NCBI RefSeq assembly: GCF_002934665.1
Contig: NZ_NIRS01000008.1
Coordinates: 270,085 to 334,084, forward strand
Reading direction: 5' to 3'
DNA from: Pseudomonas laurylsulfatiphila
Lineage (GTDB): Bacteria; Pseudomonadota; Gammaproteobacteria; Pseudomonadales; Pseudomonadaceae
Length of the DNA stretch: 64,000 bases
Positions 34,482 to 43,954 of the stretch are shown in pieces. A program made the position numbers and the translations under genes. The notes under the pieces were generated by a model. The model worked only from the letters and a program-made list of their open reading frames with translations, searched no databases and was not told where the DNA came from. Position 1 is the stretch's first letter, and every line of letters begins with the position of its first letter.

Positions 34482-35495
34482 TCAGAGCTTGGCAGCAGCC
34501 AATTCCGGCGCCACCCAATCGCTCACCTTGAACGACTTGCGAATCAGCTTCTGCTGCGAAGCCAGGTCCACCGCATCCTGCAATTTGCCAAGGAACACCG
34601 GATCAAGTGTCGACGGGAATACCTCGCTCAATTTCTGATCCTTCAGATCCTGGCTGAGAATCACCGGCGGGTAACTCGCCAACCCCGACACCAACTGAAC
34701 GTAAGCGTCCTTGTTGCTATCCTGGGTCAGCCACGCCACCGCTTGTTGTTGAGCCTTGAGCAGTGTGGCGACTGCCTCGGGGTGCTCGTCGACAAACTTC
34801 CCGGTCCCCACCAACACGGCCTGCACACTGCCGGCGCCACCCAGGTCCTTGGTGGTCAGAGGCAACTCGGCCAGCCCCTTGGCTTGTAATGCGGTGAGCC
34901 CGGAACCACCCCACGAGGCATCGATCTGCTTCGCCGCCAGCGCCGCCACTGCAGCGTTGAAGTCGAGGTTGATGACTTTCACATCCTTCTCGCTCAACCC
35001 CTGACTGGCCAGCGCCGCATCAAAGGACAGCTGGCTGGCCGTGCCACGGAAGATCGCCACACGTTTGCCCTTGAGGTCTTGCAGGGTCTTGATCCCCGAA
35101 CCCGGTACCACGCCGAGGTAGTGCTTCACCCCGCGCGCCGAGGCGCTGAGCAATCGCGTATCCAGTCCATTGGACTTGCCGATGATGGCTGCCAGGTCGC
35201 CGAGGTAGGCCAGGTCCACCTGACCGTTGGCGAACGCCTCGTTGATCACCGGGCCTGCGCCCTTGAAGAAGCTCCACTGAATCTTGATGCCTTGATCGGC
35301 AAAGGCCTTTTCGAAGATCTGTTGATCGCGCAACACATCCACTACACCGCCACCGCTGTGCTGGGTACCAGCGCTCAGGTCAGGCACGGCGATGCGGATT
35401 TCCTTGAGCTCACCGGCGTTGGCCGTGAAGGCCAGCAGACCCGCCAGGGCCGGTGCGGCGAACAGGCTGATGACACGTTTGAAGGGAAGGTTCAT
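34482..35495 (-). CDS. atsR: ABC transporter substrate-binding protein AtsR
   Basis: This 337-residue periplasmic binding protein of the SsuA/TauA/NMT1 type has a signal peptide (about residues 1-28, LLAFTANAGE). Typical segments are DLAYLGDLAAIIGKSNGLD and LKGKRVAIFRGTASQLSF. The ATG at 35495 has AAGGAG 8 bp upstream. It is divergent from atsB-atsC, the matching permease and ATPase. In P. putida the AtsRBC importer carries aromatic and alkyl sulfate esters. Here atsR is on the opposite strand to atsBC, an inversion of the published atsRBCA order. Confidence 0.85.
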   Translation of the reverse strand: MNLPFKRVISLFAAPALAGLLAFTANAGELKEIRIAVPDLSAGTQHSGGGVVDVLRDQQIFEKAFADQGIKIQWSFFKGAGPVINEAFANGQVDLAYLGDLAAIIGKSNGLDTRLLSASARGVKHYLGVVPGSGIKTLQDLKGKRVAIFRGTASQLSFDAALASQGLSEKDVKVINLDFNAAVAALAAKQIDASWGGSGLTALQAKGLAELPLTTKDLGGAGSVQAVLVGTGKFVDEHPEAVATLLKAQQQAVAWLTQDSNKDAYVQLVSGLASYPPVILSQDLKDQKLSEVFPSTLDPVFLGKLQDAVDLASQQKLIRKSFKVSDWVAPELAAAKL

Positions 35496-35898
35496 GGGTG
35501 CGGCTCCTTGGGGCAACGGGCGTTGATGAGCCGAAAGTAGGCCGAATCAGAACCAACACTTAAATACTATAAATTCACATTTTTAGATCATATGGATCTA
35601 TACCAACACCGGCGGACCTCTCCGCCAGGTATGCCTTGGCAGCATCGAAAATATTCTTCGAATGCATTGGATGCGGCGGCTGATCGAGGCCTTAAATGGT
35701 CTCGCTTATCTCTCAATAGCATTGATTTTAATTTTTATAGATCAATTTCGCATACAACTTTACCCCTGTGGGAGCGAGCCTGCTCGCGATGGCTGTGTGT
35801 CATCCAGCACATAAGCCGCCTGACACGCCCTCATCGCGAGCAGGCTCGCTCCCACAAAAAAGCAGGTCTTTATTGCAACCCGACAACGGAGGTCTCTC
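35496..35898. promoter_or_regulatory. Divergent control region of atsR and atsBCA, with a REP pair
   Basis: This 403-bp region has AT-rich stretches on both sides (about 35,560-35,600 and 35,700-35,760) that probably hold the divergent promoters. An inverted REP pair at 35766-35857 lies close to atsB. GGAGG at about 35,888 is the atsB ribosome site. I see no gene in it. Confidence 0.6.
35766..35857. repeat. REP pair upstream of atsB (last REP in the window)
   Basis: Two inverted REP units with the GCGAGCCTGCTCGC core lie at 35766-35791 and 35831-35857. No further REP element was found from here to 64,000. Confidence 0.9.
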
Positions 35899-37497
35899 AT
35901 GGCCCGTGTTTCCCTTCTCAGCCTGCCACTGGCCGCGCCCTCGCTTGAACACAAGCGAACATGGCCGAGCCTGGGCCAACGCTTGTTGCCGTGGTTGTTA
36001 CCCACTGCCCTTTTTGCGCTGTGGTGGCTCGCCAGCCGCAATCACTGGATGAGCGAGCAAATCCTGCCGGTGCCGACCCTGGTCTGGAGCAGCGCCGTTG
36101 AATTGTCCCAAGGCGAGCTGTGGAGCCATTTGTGGATCAGCCTGCAACGTTTGTCCTGGGGCCTGCTCGCGGGGATCAGTGTCGGTGCGGTATTGGGCGC
36201 GGCGCTGGGTTTCAGTCGTACGCTCGAACGCCTGGTGTTTCCCACCTTCGCCGGGTTGGCGCAAGTCCCGACCCTGGCCTGGATTCCCTTGTTCATGGTG
36301 TTTTTCGGTATCGGTGAAGTGCTGAAACTGGTGGTGCTGATCAAGGCCATCGTGGTGCCGGTGACCCTGCACACACTGGTCGGCGTGCGCGATGCCCAAC
36401 CCAGGCTACGCGAAGCCGCCGCCGTGTTGCGCCTGCCCAGGCACCTGTTGATCCGCCGCCTGGTGCTGCCCGCCGCACTGCCGGCCTTCATGGCCGGTGT
36501 GCGCCTTGCGCTGGCCGCCGGATGGACCTCGCTGCTCGCTGTCGAACTGCTCGCGTCCAGCGAAGGCATCGGTTACCTGATGGTCTGGGCACGCCAGTTG
36601 TTCATGCTCGACATCGTGTTCGTGTGCATCGTGATGATCGGCCTGATCGGCGTGGCGATGGATCGCGGCATCGGCCTGCTGGACAGGACGCTGGTGCACT
36701 GGCCGCACCCGGCCACCGCCGAAATCCGTCGCGGGCCGCGTTATCAAGGCTGGCAACGTCTGCAACCGTGGCTGCTGCCACTGGCGCTGTTGGCGTTGTG
36801 GCAACTGAGCGCGGATCAGCTGTGGATTGACCCGAACATTCTGGTCAGCCCGCTGGCCGTCCTGCACACCACCTGGCATGGCCTGCTCGACGGCACGCTG
36901 ATTGGCGGCATGGCCCTGAGTCTGGGCCGAACCCTTGGCGGGTTACTGCTCGGTGGCGGGCTCGGCTTTGCTCTGGGCCTGCTGCTTGGACTGTCGCGCA
37001 CCAGTGAACGCGTGCTCGGCCCGACCCTCGCCGCCCTCCGCCAGATCGCCATTTTCGCCTGGGTGCCGCTGCTCACCGCGTGGTTCGGCCTGGGGGAATT
37101 GGCCAAGTGGGTGTTCGTCGCCCTCGCCGCGTTTTTCCCGCTATTCATCGCCACCCAACGCAGCGTCGCCAATCTCTCGCCACAACTGAACGAGGCTGCG
37201 CAGGTGTTGCGCCTGAACCTGCCCCAGCGGCTTGTTCGACTGGTGTTGCCGGGCGCCGCGCCGGGGATTTTCGCAGGGCTTCGCCTGAGCCTGATCTACG
37301 CCTGGCTCGGCACCATCGGCGCCGAATATTTCATGCCGTCCAACGGCGGCATCGGCAGCCAGATGATCGGTGCCCAGCAACTGCTGCGCATGGACCTGAT
37401 CATGGCCGGCATGCTCCTGGTGGGCCTGACCGGCGCCCTGCTCAACCTCATTGGCCAACGCCTGGAAATCCGCGCCACTCGCTGGAGACACGCATGA
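35899..37497 (+). CDS. atsB: Sulfate-ester ABC transporter permease AtsB (fused dimer)
   Basis: This 532-residue protein is a head-to-tail fusion of two SsuC/TauC-type permease halves. Each half has its own EAA loop: EAAAVLRLPRHLLIRRLVLP near residue 172 and EAAQVLRLNLPQRLVRLVLP near 432. The fused arrangement is as reported for AtsB of P. putida. GGAGG precedes the ATG. Its TGA overlaps the atsC start by 4 bp. It should import sulfate esters together with AtsR and AtsC. Confidence 0.88.
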   Translation: MARVSLLSLPLAAPSLEHKRTWPSLGQRLLPWLLPTALFALWWLASRNHWMSEQILPVPTLVWSSAVELSQGELWSHLWISLQRLSWGLLAGISVGAVLGAALGFSRTLERLVFPTFAGLAQVPTLAWIPLFMVFFGIGEVLKLVVLIKAIVVPVTLHTLVGVRDAQPRLREAAAVLRLPRHLLIRRLVLPAALPAFMAGVRLALAAGWTSLLAVELLASSEGIGYLMVWARQLFMLDIVFVCIVMIGLIGVAMDRGIGLLDRTLVHWPHPATAEIRRGPRYQGWQRLQPWLLPLALLALWQLSADQLWIDPNILVSPLAVLHTTWHGLLDGTLIGGMALSLGRTLGGLLLGGGLGFALGLLLGLSRTSERVLGPTLAALRQIAIFAWVPLLTAWFGLGELAKWVFVALAAFFPLFIATQRSVANLSPQLNEAAQVLRLNLPQRLVRLVLPGAAPGIFAGLRLSLIYAWLGTIGAEYFMPSNGGIGSQMIGAQQLLRMDLIMAGMLLVGLTGALLNLIGQRLEIRATRWRHA

Positions 37498-38309
37498 ACG
37501 CACCGATTGTCAGCTTCAATCACGTGGGCAAAACCTTCGACGTCGACGGCTTCGAACTGGAGGCCATTCGCGAATTCAACCTGGACATCGCCGAGGGCGA
37601 ATTCGTCGCCATCGTCGGCTCCAGCGGTTGCGGCAAATCCACTTTGCTGCGGCTGCTGGTGGGCCTCGACAGGCAATTTCGCGGGCAGATAAGCGTCGAC
37701 GGCAAAGCCGTCACCGGCATCGGTGGCGAGCGCGGCATCGTCTTTCAGGAACACCGTTTGTTCCCGTGGCTGAGCGTGGCCGACAACATCGGCCTGGGCC
37801 TGGTCAACGAGCCATTGAGCGCCGCGCAAAAGCACAAGCGTATCCATGACTTCATCGCGCTGGTGGGCCTGGGCGACTTCGCCCGCGCCTATCCGCACCA
37901 ACTCTCCGGCGGCATGGCGCAGCGCGTGGCCATCGCCCGAGGCCTGGTGGCCAGCCCACGGATTCTGCTGCTGGACGAGCCATTCGGCGCCCTCGATGCG
38001 CTGACCCGCCAGCAGATGCAGGACGAACTGCTGGCGATCCGCGCGCGGGCAAAAATCACCACAGTGCTGGTCACCCACGATGTCGAGGAAGCGATCTTCC
38101 TCGCCGACCGCGTGGTGGTGATGGAGCCGCGTCCGGGGCGGATCAAACAAGTGGTCGACATTGCCCTGCCCCATCCGCGTCAGCGTAGCAGTTTCGACTT
38201 CCACCAGTTGCGCGAAGAACTGCTTCACGAACTCACCAGCGACGGTCACTACCAGCCCCCCGTGTCGGTGCAGGTCCGCGATCTGCCGCTGTCCTTCATT
38301 GCCTACTGA
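37494..38309 (+). CDS. atsC: Sulfate-ester ABC transporter ATPase AtsC
   Basis: This 271-residue SsuB/TauB-type ATPase has Walker A GSSGCGKST, signature LSGGMAQR and Walker B ILLLDEPFGALDA. The ATG at 37494 overlaps the atsB stop (ATGA); an upstream in-frame extension to 37080 lies inside atsB and is rejected. It is followed 15 bp later by atsA, so atsB-atsC-atsA form an operon. Confidence 0.9.
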   Translation: MNAPIVSFNHVGKTFDVDGFELEAIREFNLDIAEGEFVAIVGSSGCGKSTLLRLLVGLDRQFRGQISVDGKAVTGIGGERGIVFQEHRLFPWLSVADNIGLGLVNEPLSAAQKHKRIHDFIALVGLGDFARAYPHQLSGGMAQRVAIARGLVASPRILLLDEPFGALDALTRQQMQDELLAIRARAKITTVLVTHDVEEAIFLADRVVVMEPRPGRIKQVVDIALPHPRQRSSFDFHQLREELLHELTSDGHYQPPVSVQVRDLPLSFIAY

Positions 38310-38324
38310 AAAAGGAAAATCTTG

Positions 38325-38855
38325 ATGCCGCAACGTCCCAACTTTTTAGTGATCCTGGCCGATGACCTGGGCTTTTCCGACATCGGCGCCTTCGGCGGCG
38401 AAATCAATACACCGAACCTCGATGCCTTGGCCAACAATGGCCTGCGCCTGACCGATTTCCACACCGCACCAACCTGCTCGCCGACCCGTTCGATGCTGCT
38501 CACCGGCACCGATCACCACATCGCCGGCATCGGCACCATGGCCGAAGCCCTGACCCCGGAGTTGATCGGTAAGCCCGGCTACGAAGGGCATTTGAACGAC
38601 CGCGTGGTCGCCCTGCCTGAGCTGCTGCGCGAGGCGGGTTACCAGACGTTGATGAGCGGCAAATGGCACCTGGGCCTGACCGCAGAACGGGCGCCCCATG
38701 CCCGGGGTTTCGAGCGTTCGTTTTCGCTGTTGCCCGGTGCGGCCAACCACTACGGCTTCGAGCCGACCTACGATGAAACGACGCCCCGGCTGCTGAAATC
38801 CACACCTGCGCTGTACATCGAAGATAAGAGTAAGTTGAGTCATACGGACGCCTAA
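38325..38855 (+). pseudogene. atsA: Arylsulfatase atsA, 5' fragment cut by the island
   Basis: The first roughly 167 codons match type I arylsulfatases. They include ILADDLGFSDIG with metal-binding Asp13 and Asp14, and the formylglycine motif CSPTR with Cys51, the same position as in P. aeruginosa AtsA. After LYIED at about 38,825 the similarity I expect for a roughly 536-residue enzyme stops, and ten unrelated codons lead to a TAA at 38,855. The missing two thirds include the remaining metal and substrate residues, so no active sulfatase is expected. The downstream DNA belongs to a recombinase module. The 3' part of atsA does not reappear in the window. Confidence 0.88.
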
Positions 38856-38863
38856 GGTACAAC

Positions 38864-40201
38864 ATGTTATGGCATGGACATCGAATCGATTTGCCGGAGA
38901 TCATATTGGCAACACTTGAACGCATCCGCTACGTGCCACATTACGTCGAGATCGTAGCGAACACCCCCAAATACCAACCTAGCGACAGTCGGCTGGCGGT
39001 CGAAGGTCTGCCGCAAATTTTCTGGTCTGACTGTATGCCTTGGAGAGAAGCCAACCTTTGGGCGCTTGAGCGGATTAGCATCGGCGAAACCTCACTGAAG
39101 ACCATTGCGAGCAACATGAACGGACTTCTGAACTATGCAAAGTTTCTCGAGCAACATGAACTGCACTGGCTGACCTTTCCCGTACGAAAAGCAGAGCGAT
39201 GCTTGGTACGGTATCGCGGTTCGCTAATCAAGATGCGTGACTCGGGACAAATCAGCCCATCGACAGCATCCGAGTACATGCGCAACTGCGTGATGTTTTA
39301 TCGATGGGTCAAAGGCAAAGGTTTGCTCTCTCCGCAGCTGCCGCTCTGGCGTGACAAGCCATACTTCATCACCTACTTCGACCAGGTTGGATTCGAACGC
39401 TCACTGAACGGCGTTACCACGGACATTAGCATTCCAAATCGCTCGCGACTGGGAGAGTCACTGGAAGACGGGCTGTTACCGGTCTCGGCAACTGATCGCG
39501 ACGCCATTCTCAACCACGCGAAAACATCGGCCACCCTAGAGTTGTACCTCATGCTCAGCCTCGGTTTCTTTACCGGAATGCGTCTGGGCAGTATTTGCGA
39601 TCTGAAAATTGAAACCTTGAAACGGGCAATACCCGATCCATCCGCTCAAGGGTTGCTCCGGATGACTTTAGGTCCAGGAGCTTCGCCACCCGTTCACACG
39701 AAATTTGATGTCACCGGCCAAGTCTGGATACCTGAAGCCCTGCGTGATGAGTTGTTGGAGTACGCCAATAGCTTTGAAAGGGTCAGGCGAGAAGCCGCAG
39801 CAGTACCAAAGAATCGTGACCTGCTCTTTTTGACGCGCTTCGGCAATTCCTATGGACGCAGAGGTTCAGATCAATCTTCGGCAGTGAACGTAGAAATGTC
39901 GTCATTTCGAAAAAATGGAGTTGCAGCTGGGATCCCTGCCCTTCGCACATTTCACTTTCACCAATCACGTTGCACATTCGGGACGGAGTTGGCTCGCCTC
40001 GCCCTAGGTGCATGTAGCGATGTCGCGATTGCAATTGCAGTTGTTGGAAGGGCTCTGCTGCACGCCAAAAACTCTGAAGCAACGACGTTCAAATACATAA
40101 AATTCGTACAGGCAGCTCCAATCAAACAAGCACTCGCGGACAGCTTCCTGGCCACTTTTACTGGAGTTCACTCCTCCGTAGTGGCTCAGCATGGTGGATA
40201 A
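38864..40201 (+). CDS. Tyrosine recombinase 1 of a four-gene module
   Basis: This 445-residue site-specific recombinase has a complete catalytic set: Arg240 (FFTGMRLGS), His366 and Arg369 (FHFHQSRC), His400 (LLHAKNSE) and nucleophile Tyr411 (FKYIKF). The N-terminal half (about residues 75-160) fits a SAM-like core-binding domain. AAGG at 38854 is its ribosome site. It begins only about 38 bp from the atsA break and overlaps the next gene by 11 bp. It is longer than RitA-type recombinases. The module resembles Tn554-like and gamma-mobile-trio operons in having several recombinases plus a small protein, but I cannot assign it to either. Confidence 0.85.
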   Translation: MLWHGHRIDLPEIILATLERIRYVPHYVEIVANTPKYQPSDSRLAVEGLPQIFWSDCMPWREANLWALERISIGETSLKTIASNMNGLLNYAKFLEQHELHWLTFPVRKAERCLVRYRGSLIKMRDSGQISPSTASEYMRNCVMFYRWVKGKGLLSPQLPLWRDKPYFITYFDQVGFERSLNGVTTDISIPNRSRLGESLEDGLLPVSATDRDAILNHAKTSATLELYLMLSLGFFTGMRLGSICDLKIETLKRAIPDPSAQGLLRMTLGPGASPPVHTKFDVTGQVWIPEALRDELLEYANSFERVRREAAAVPKNRDLLFLTRFGNSYGRRGSDQSSAVNVEMSSFRKNGVAAGIPALRTFHFHQSRCTFGTELARLALGACSDVAIAIAVVGRALLHAKNSEATTFKYIKFVQAAPIKQALADSFLATFTGVHSSVVAQHGG

Positions 40202-41909
40202 GCAGCCCGACCTCTCGTTTCCAATGCTCGAATATGGGAAGACCGAGACACCATGGGACCTAACGCCGCTTCTCTATCGTGGCGGTGCCGCCCTCAAGAC
40301 TAAATCGGCCATGATAAAAATTGCCCAACATGAAGTGGGCGATTTACTGGCAGACCGAATCGGACTGGTCAAGCGATTACACTCAAATCTGGTCGACGAT
40401 CTCGCCAGAGGCATCAGTCGATTTTCCGTTGAAAACAAAGTGCAATGCCTACGTCGGTTCTTCACGTGGGCCGACCTAGCAAATCTAGGCCTATCACTTG
40501 AGTCCATCAGCGATACATTCTTGCAGTGGGCTGATCATCAATTGCACCGTCAACGGGTCGAACGCAGTCTCAGCCAAAGGTCGACTTATGATCTTGCCAG
40601 TCTGACTGCGACAATGTTCGACAACGTGCTGAACCGCCATGCCAGCTTGATCAAAGACACGCGCATCCGAAAACCTCGCGGCAAAGGAAAATTGCACACG
40701 TCCCAAGTGGATAAGCAAAATCTTGAGCAGGGCTTCACATTTGGCAATCTCTTAGCCGATATATGCAATGCATTGACACTTGAGGCAACCAGGGGACCGC
40801 TCCCCGTACTTGTACCGTTGCGTACTGGCCGGGTATTAGAACAATGGTCCCATCTTCCTCGGCTCGAACCATTTACGAGGCCCCACCCCCAATCGGCGGT
40901 GACATTGAGGAACTCGCTTGCCAGACGTGCTGCTTGGGAAGCAGAACTGTCTTTACGCACTCGATTTCCGGTTTTAAATCTGCGCATCGAAGCAGAATTG
41001 TTAATGTTCATCGCCCAGACCGGCATGAACCTCCAGCAAGCGTACAGACTACGCATGGAGCAGTACCACTACACCAGTCACCTCGATGGCTATCAAGTAC
41101 GCTCCTATAAAAAACGTCGCCATGGGGAGGTCATCTTTGAGATTTTTTCGGATTATCGTGACTGGTTTGAACGTTATCTAAACTGGCGGAATGAGTGGTT
41201 CTCGACCGAACCTGCAGACCTGTTGTTTCCTCTCATTCGACGCGGTCGAATTGACGACAAGGCCCCTCAGTTTAACTGTATGCAGCGCATCTGTGGGTCA
41301 ATAGGCACGCCACTGATTCGTCCTGCTAAATTGAGGGGTACACGAATCAACTGGCTGCTGCGCGAGACGCTCAATCCAAAACAAACAGCGGAGATGGCGC
41401 AGCATTCGGTCGAAACTCTAATTCGAGTGTACGCTGACCCACACCCGCAGTTAGCCATGGTGGAAATCACGCGTTTCCATCAACAAACCGATCCTGACAT
41501 TTCGCCACCAGGACCTGGCTCCTGTGTATTGCCCATACCAGAGCCGATCAGAAATATCCCAGAGCAAGCCTCCAAGCCTGATTGTGTCACTGCCGCTGGC
41601 TGCCTGTTTTGTACACATCATCGTGATATTGAAAGTGAGGACCATGTCTGGTCACTCAGTAGTTTTCGTCATCTCAAATTGATTGAACTGGCACGATATC
41701 GACCACCAGAGAAACCGGTCCATATTCAACAGCCGGCCTTGATCACCGTTGAAAGGCTGACGGAAAAGCTGAAATTTTTTGAGGAGAGCAGTTCAGTGCG
41801 TGCGGCATGGGTTGCCGAGGCACAAGCGCGCATTAGAGAAGGTGACTATCACCCCGCCTGGGACGGATTCATTAGGTTAATTGAAATTCATCGCGAGGGT
41901 GCTTCATGA
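40191..41909 (+). CDS. Tyrosine-recombinase-like protein 2, altered active site
   Basis: This 572-residue protein has the tyrosine-recombinase fold signature but an incomplete active site. The first catalytic Arg is replaced by Asn280 (QTGMNLQQAY). The HxxR motif reads RGTR (residues 382-385), losing the His. His405 (AQHSVETL) and Tyr414 (RVYADPH) are kept. A Cys/His cluster follows near residues 470-490 (CLFCTHHRD), possibly zinc binding. It overlaps the genes before (11 bp) and after (4 bp). It may be a structural or target-choosing partner rather than a catalytic subunit; that is inference. Confidence 0.75.
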   Translation: MVDKQPDLSFPMLEYGKTETPWDLTPLLYRGGAALKTKSAMIKIAQHEVGDLLADRIGLVKRLHSNLVDDLARGISRFSVENKVQCLRRFFTWADLANLGLSLESISDTFLQWADHQLHRQRVERSLSQRSTYDLASLTATMFDNVLNRHASLIKDTRIRKPRGKGKLHTSQVDKQNLEQGFTFGNLLADICNALTLEATRGPLPVLVPLRTGRVLEQWSHLPRLEPFTRPHPQSAVTLRNSLARRAAWEAELSLRTRFPVLNLRIEAELLMFIAQTGMNLQQAYRLRMEQYHYTSHLDGYQVRSYKKRRHGEVIFEIFSDYRDWFERYLNWRNEWFSTEPADLLFPLIRRGRIDDKAPQFNCMQRICGSIGTPLIRPAKLRGTRINWLLRETLNPKQTAEMAQHSVETLIRVYADPHPQLAMVEITRFHQQTDPDISPPGPGSCVLPIPEPIRNIPEQASKPDCVTAAGCLFCTHHRDIESEDHVWSLSSFRHLKLIELARYRPPEKPVHIQQPALITVERLTEKLKFFEESSSVRAAWVAEAQARIREGDYHPAWDGFIRLIEIHREGAS

Positions 41910-43954
41910 ACAATTTGCTACCTAGCTTGGGCCTTGCGATTGATTCCGTACTGGTGGTGCCCAACGCTCCTAACTACCGCCCGCCATGCTGGCCACCGAA
42001 GAGCGATTGGCCGGTTGTCATTGATGCCAATGGCGATGTCATTAGCCGATGGGGTGACTCCATCTGGCGGCTGGATCCATGGGCAGGAGTACCGTTGACG
42101 TTGAACTTTGGTGATGGACCTATTAAAAAAATGGCCGCGCCCATCGACCACCATAACGCCAATCTATTGAGGGTAATCATTGGGTGGTGGCTGTACGGCC
42201 CGAACGGTGCCCGCGGACATCGTACACTCAAGACTCGTTTCGATCAGATGCGTCGCTTGTTTGCACTTTGCTCGAAGGAAGGAGTTCTCGCTTCTGAGTT
42301 AAGCCGTTTCCCGCGTATTGCAGACCGAATTCCAGAAGTGTTGCAATCATCTCGGGCTAGGGAGTTTCTGATGTTGCTGCACGAGTTGTATGAGCGGCGA
42401 GAAACACTGGGGTTCACGATTCTCGACAGAAGAGCACTGGCCCGGCTTGAGGCCTCTCTTCCGAGCCATGAGACACGTCAAACGCCATTTATACCTCCGC
42501 GAATTTGGCGCTACCAGGTCACACGCTTGCATGAATGTCTTGACGATTTCCTGCTGCACCAAAAGCAAATCGAAGCCTGTTTTCGATTTTGTCTGCATGC
42601 CTATCAGCACAATAGACTCACAACCCAAAGCGATCACCGATTTTCCGCCGTTGCACCCTTTCAATGGCCGGCAGACGGCAGTAATGGACGTTACTCGGGT
42701 CGACTTTTTTATGGCCCGTTTGCCGAAACGGCGACTCGCTTTGGTATCGCGGAACTCCTAGAGCGCTGGACTGAGCCTTCGGGTGCTACGTTAAGCATCA
42801 GAGCGCTATCTCGCTATCTGACCAACGTTACTCGGGCCGGTCTGGCTTACCTGCTGAACTTCAGCCTCATGCGCGTTGAAGAGTGCTGGAATCTACGAGC
42901 AAACTGCCTGAGGATTGAGACCGATCCACGCTTTGGTGAAATCACTTTATTACGTGGTCGAACAACCAAGACCGCCTCGGATAGCGATACCTTTTGGGTT
43001 ACATCACCTTCAGCAAAAATAGCGGTAGAGGCGATGACGGCCATAGCCACGCTTCGCGCCGAAGGTTCTGCCTTCGAACCAAGTACAACGCCTAGACCGA
43101 TTGAGCCCACCGAGCTTTATTTGGTCAGTTGTGCCAATGAGCCTTGGATTGCGGCTAGGAAAACAATGAGTACGGCCATTCGCCCCTCGATCATCAGTTA
43201 CCTTAGCGCTTTCGGAAACAGTTCCACGATTTTTGACCCGGAACAACTGCGCATCACGCCGCGGGACCTGGAGTTGGCCCGCTTAGTGAATCCAATGTTA
43301 CCGGAGGAGTTTGCAGTCGGTGAAATCTGGCCATTGGCCTGGCATCAACTGCGCCGTACGGGTGCCGTCAATATGCAAGCCTCAGGACTGGTCAGCGATG
43401 CGTCTTTACAATTTCAGTTAAAACACATTACTCGGGCGATGAGCTTCTATTATGGGCAAAACTTTTCACGCCTTCGGTTGGAAGAAAAAGCCCACACGCT
43501 GTACGTCCGCACCATGTATGAAACATTGGGCCGAGAGTTGCAGTTGCTGGTGACAGACCGATTTATCAGCCCACATGGAGAGAAGCGTAAGGCCGAAATT
43601 GTTCGGCTGATTCTGCCCAGCGACATGGAGAAAATGACTCAATTGGCTAAAAAAGGCGCTGCGGTATATCGCCCGATAATACTTGGCGTGTGTTCCAGCC
43701 GTGAACCCTGCCCTTACGGTGGCATTGATAGCATTGCCCATTGTGGAGGAGGCGATATCGCTGGTGAAGTCAGGCCCTGTCCTGACGTACTTTATGATCG
43801 TGACCGACTTGGCCTTGTGCATGAACTTGAGCAGGCCTTGGACAATCGTCTGTCGATTGCCACCGCCGGAAGTCCCTTAAAGGCATCTTTAGAAGCCCAA
43901 AAACGAAGTGCAGAGAATTATCGTCATGTCATTAACCAAGCCACCCCAATCTGA
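41906..43954 (+). CDS. Tyrosine recombinase 3 of the module
   Basis: This 682-residue protein has a full catalytic set: Arg323 (FSLMRVEECW), His480 and Arg483 (WHQLRRTG), His507 (LKHITRAM) and Tyr515 or Tyr516 (SFYYGQN). The C-terminal part carries a Cys/His cluster (CSSREPC, HCGGG, RPC) near residues 597-627. A long N-terminal region (residues 1-280) has no motif I recognise. Its ATG overlaps the previous stop (ATGA) and its 3' end overlaps the next gene by 29 bp, so all four genes are translationally linked. Confidence 0.82.
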   Translation: MNNLLPSLGLAIDSVLVVPNAPNYRPPCWPPKSDWPVVIDANGDVISRWGDSIWRLDPWAGVPLTLNFGDGPIKKMAAPIDHHNANLLRVIIGWWLYGPNGARGHRTLKTRFDQMRRLFALCSKEGVLASELSRFPRIADRIPEVLQSSRAREFLMLLHELYERRETLGFTILDRRALARLEASLPSHETRQTPFIPPRIWRYQVTRLHECLDDFLLHQKQIEACFRFCLHAYQHNRLTTQSDHRFSAVAPFQWPADGSNGRYSGRLFYGPFAETATRFGIAELLERWTEPSGATLSIRALSRYLTNVTRAGLAYLLNFSLMRVEECWNLRANCLRIETDPRFGEITLLRGRTTKTASDSDTFWVTSPSAKIAVEAMTAIATLRAEGSAFEPSTTPRPIEPTELYLVSCANEPWIAARKTMSTAIRPSIISYLSAFGNSSTIFDPEQLRITPRDLELARLVNPMLPEEFAVGEIWPLAWHQLRRTGAVNMQASGLVSDASLQFQLKHITRAMSFYYGQNFSRLRLEEKAHTLYVRTMYETLGRELQLLVTDRFISPHGEKRKAEIVRLILPSDMEKMTQLAKKGAAVYRPIILGVCSSREPCPYGGIDSIAHCGGGDIAGEVRPCPDVLYDRDRLGLVHELEQALDNRLSIATAGSPLKASLEAQKRSAENYRHVINQATPI

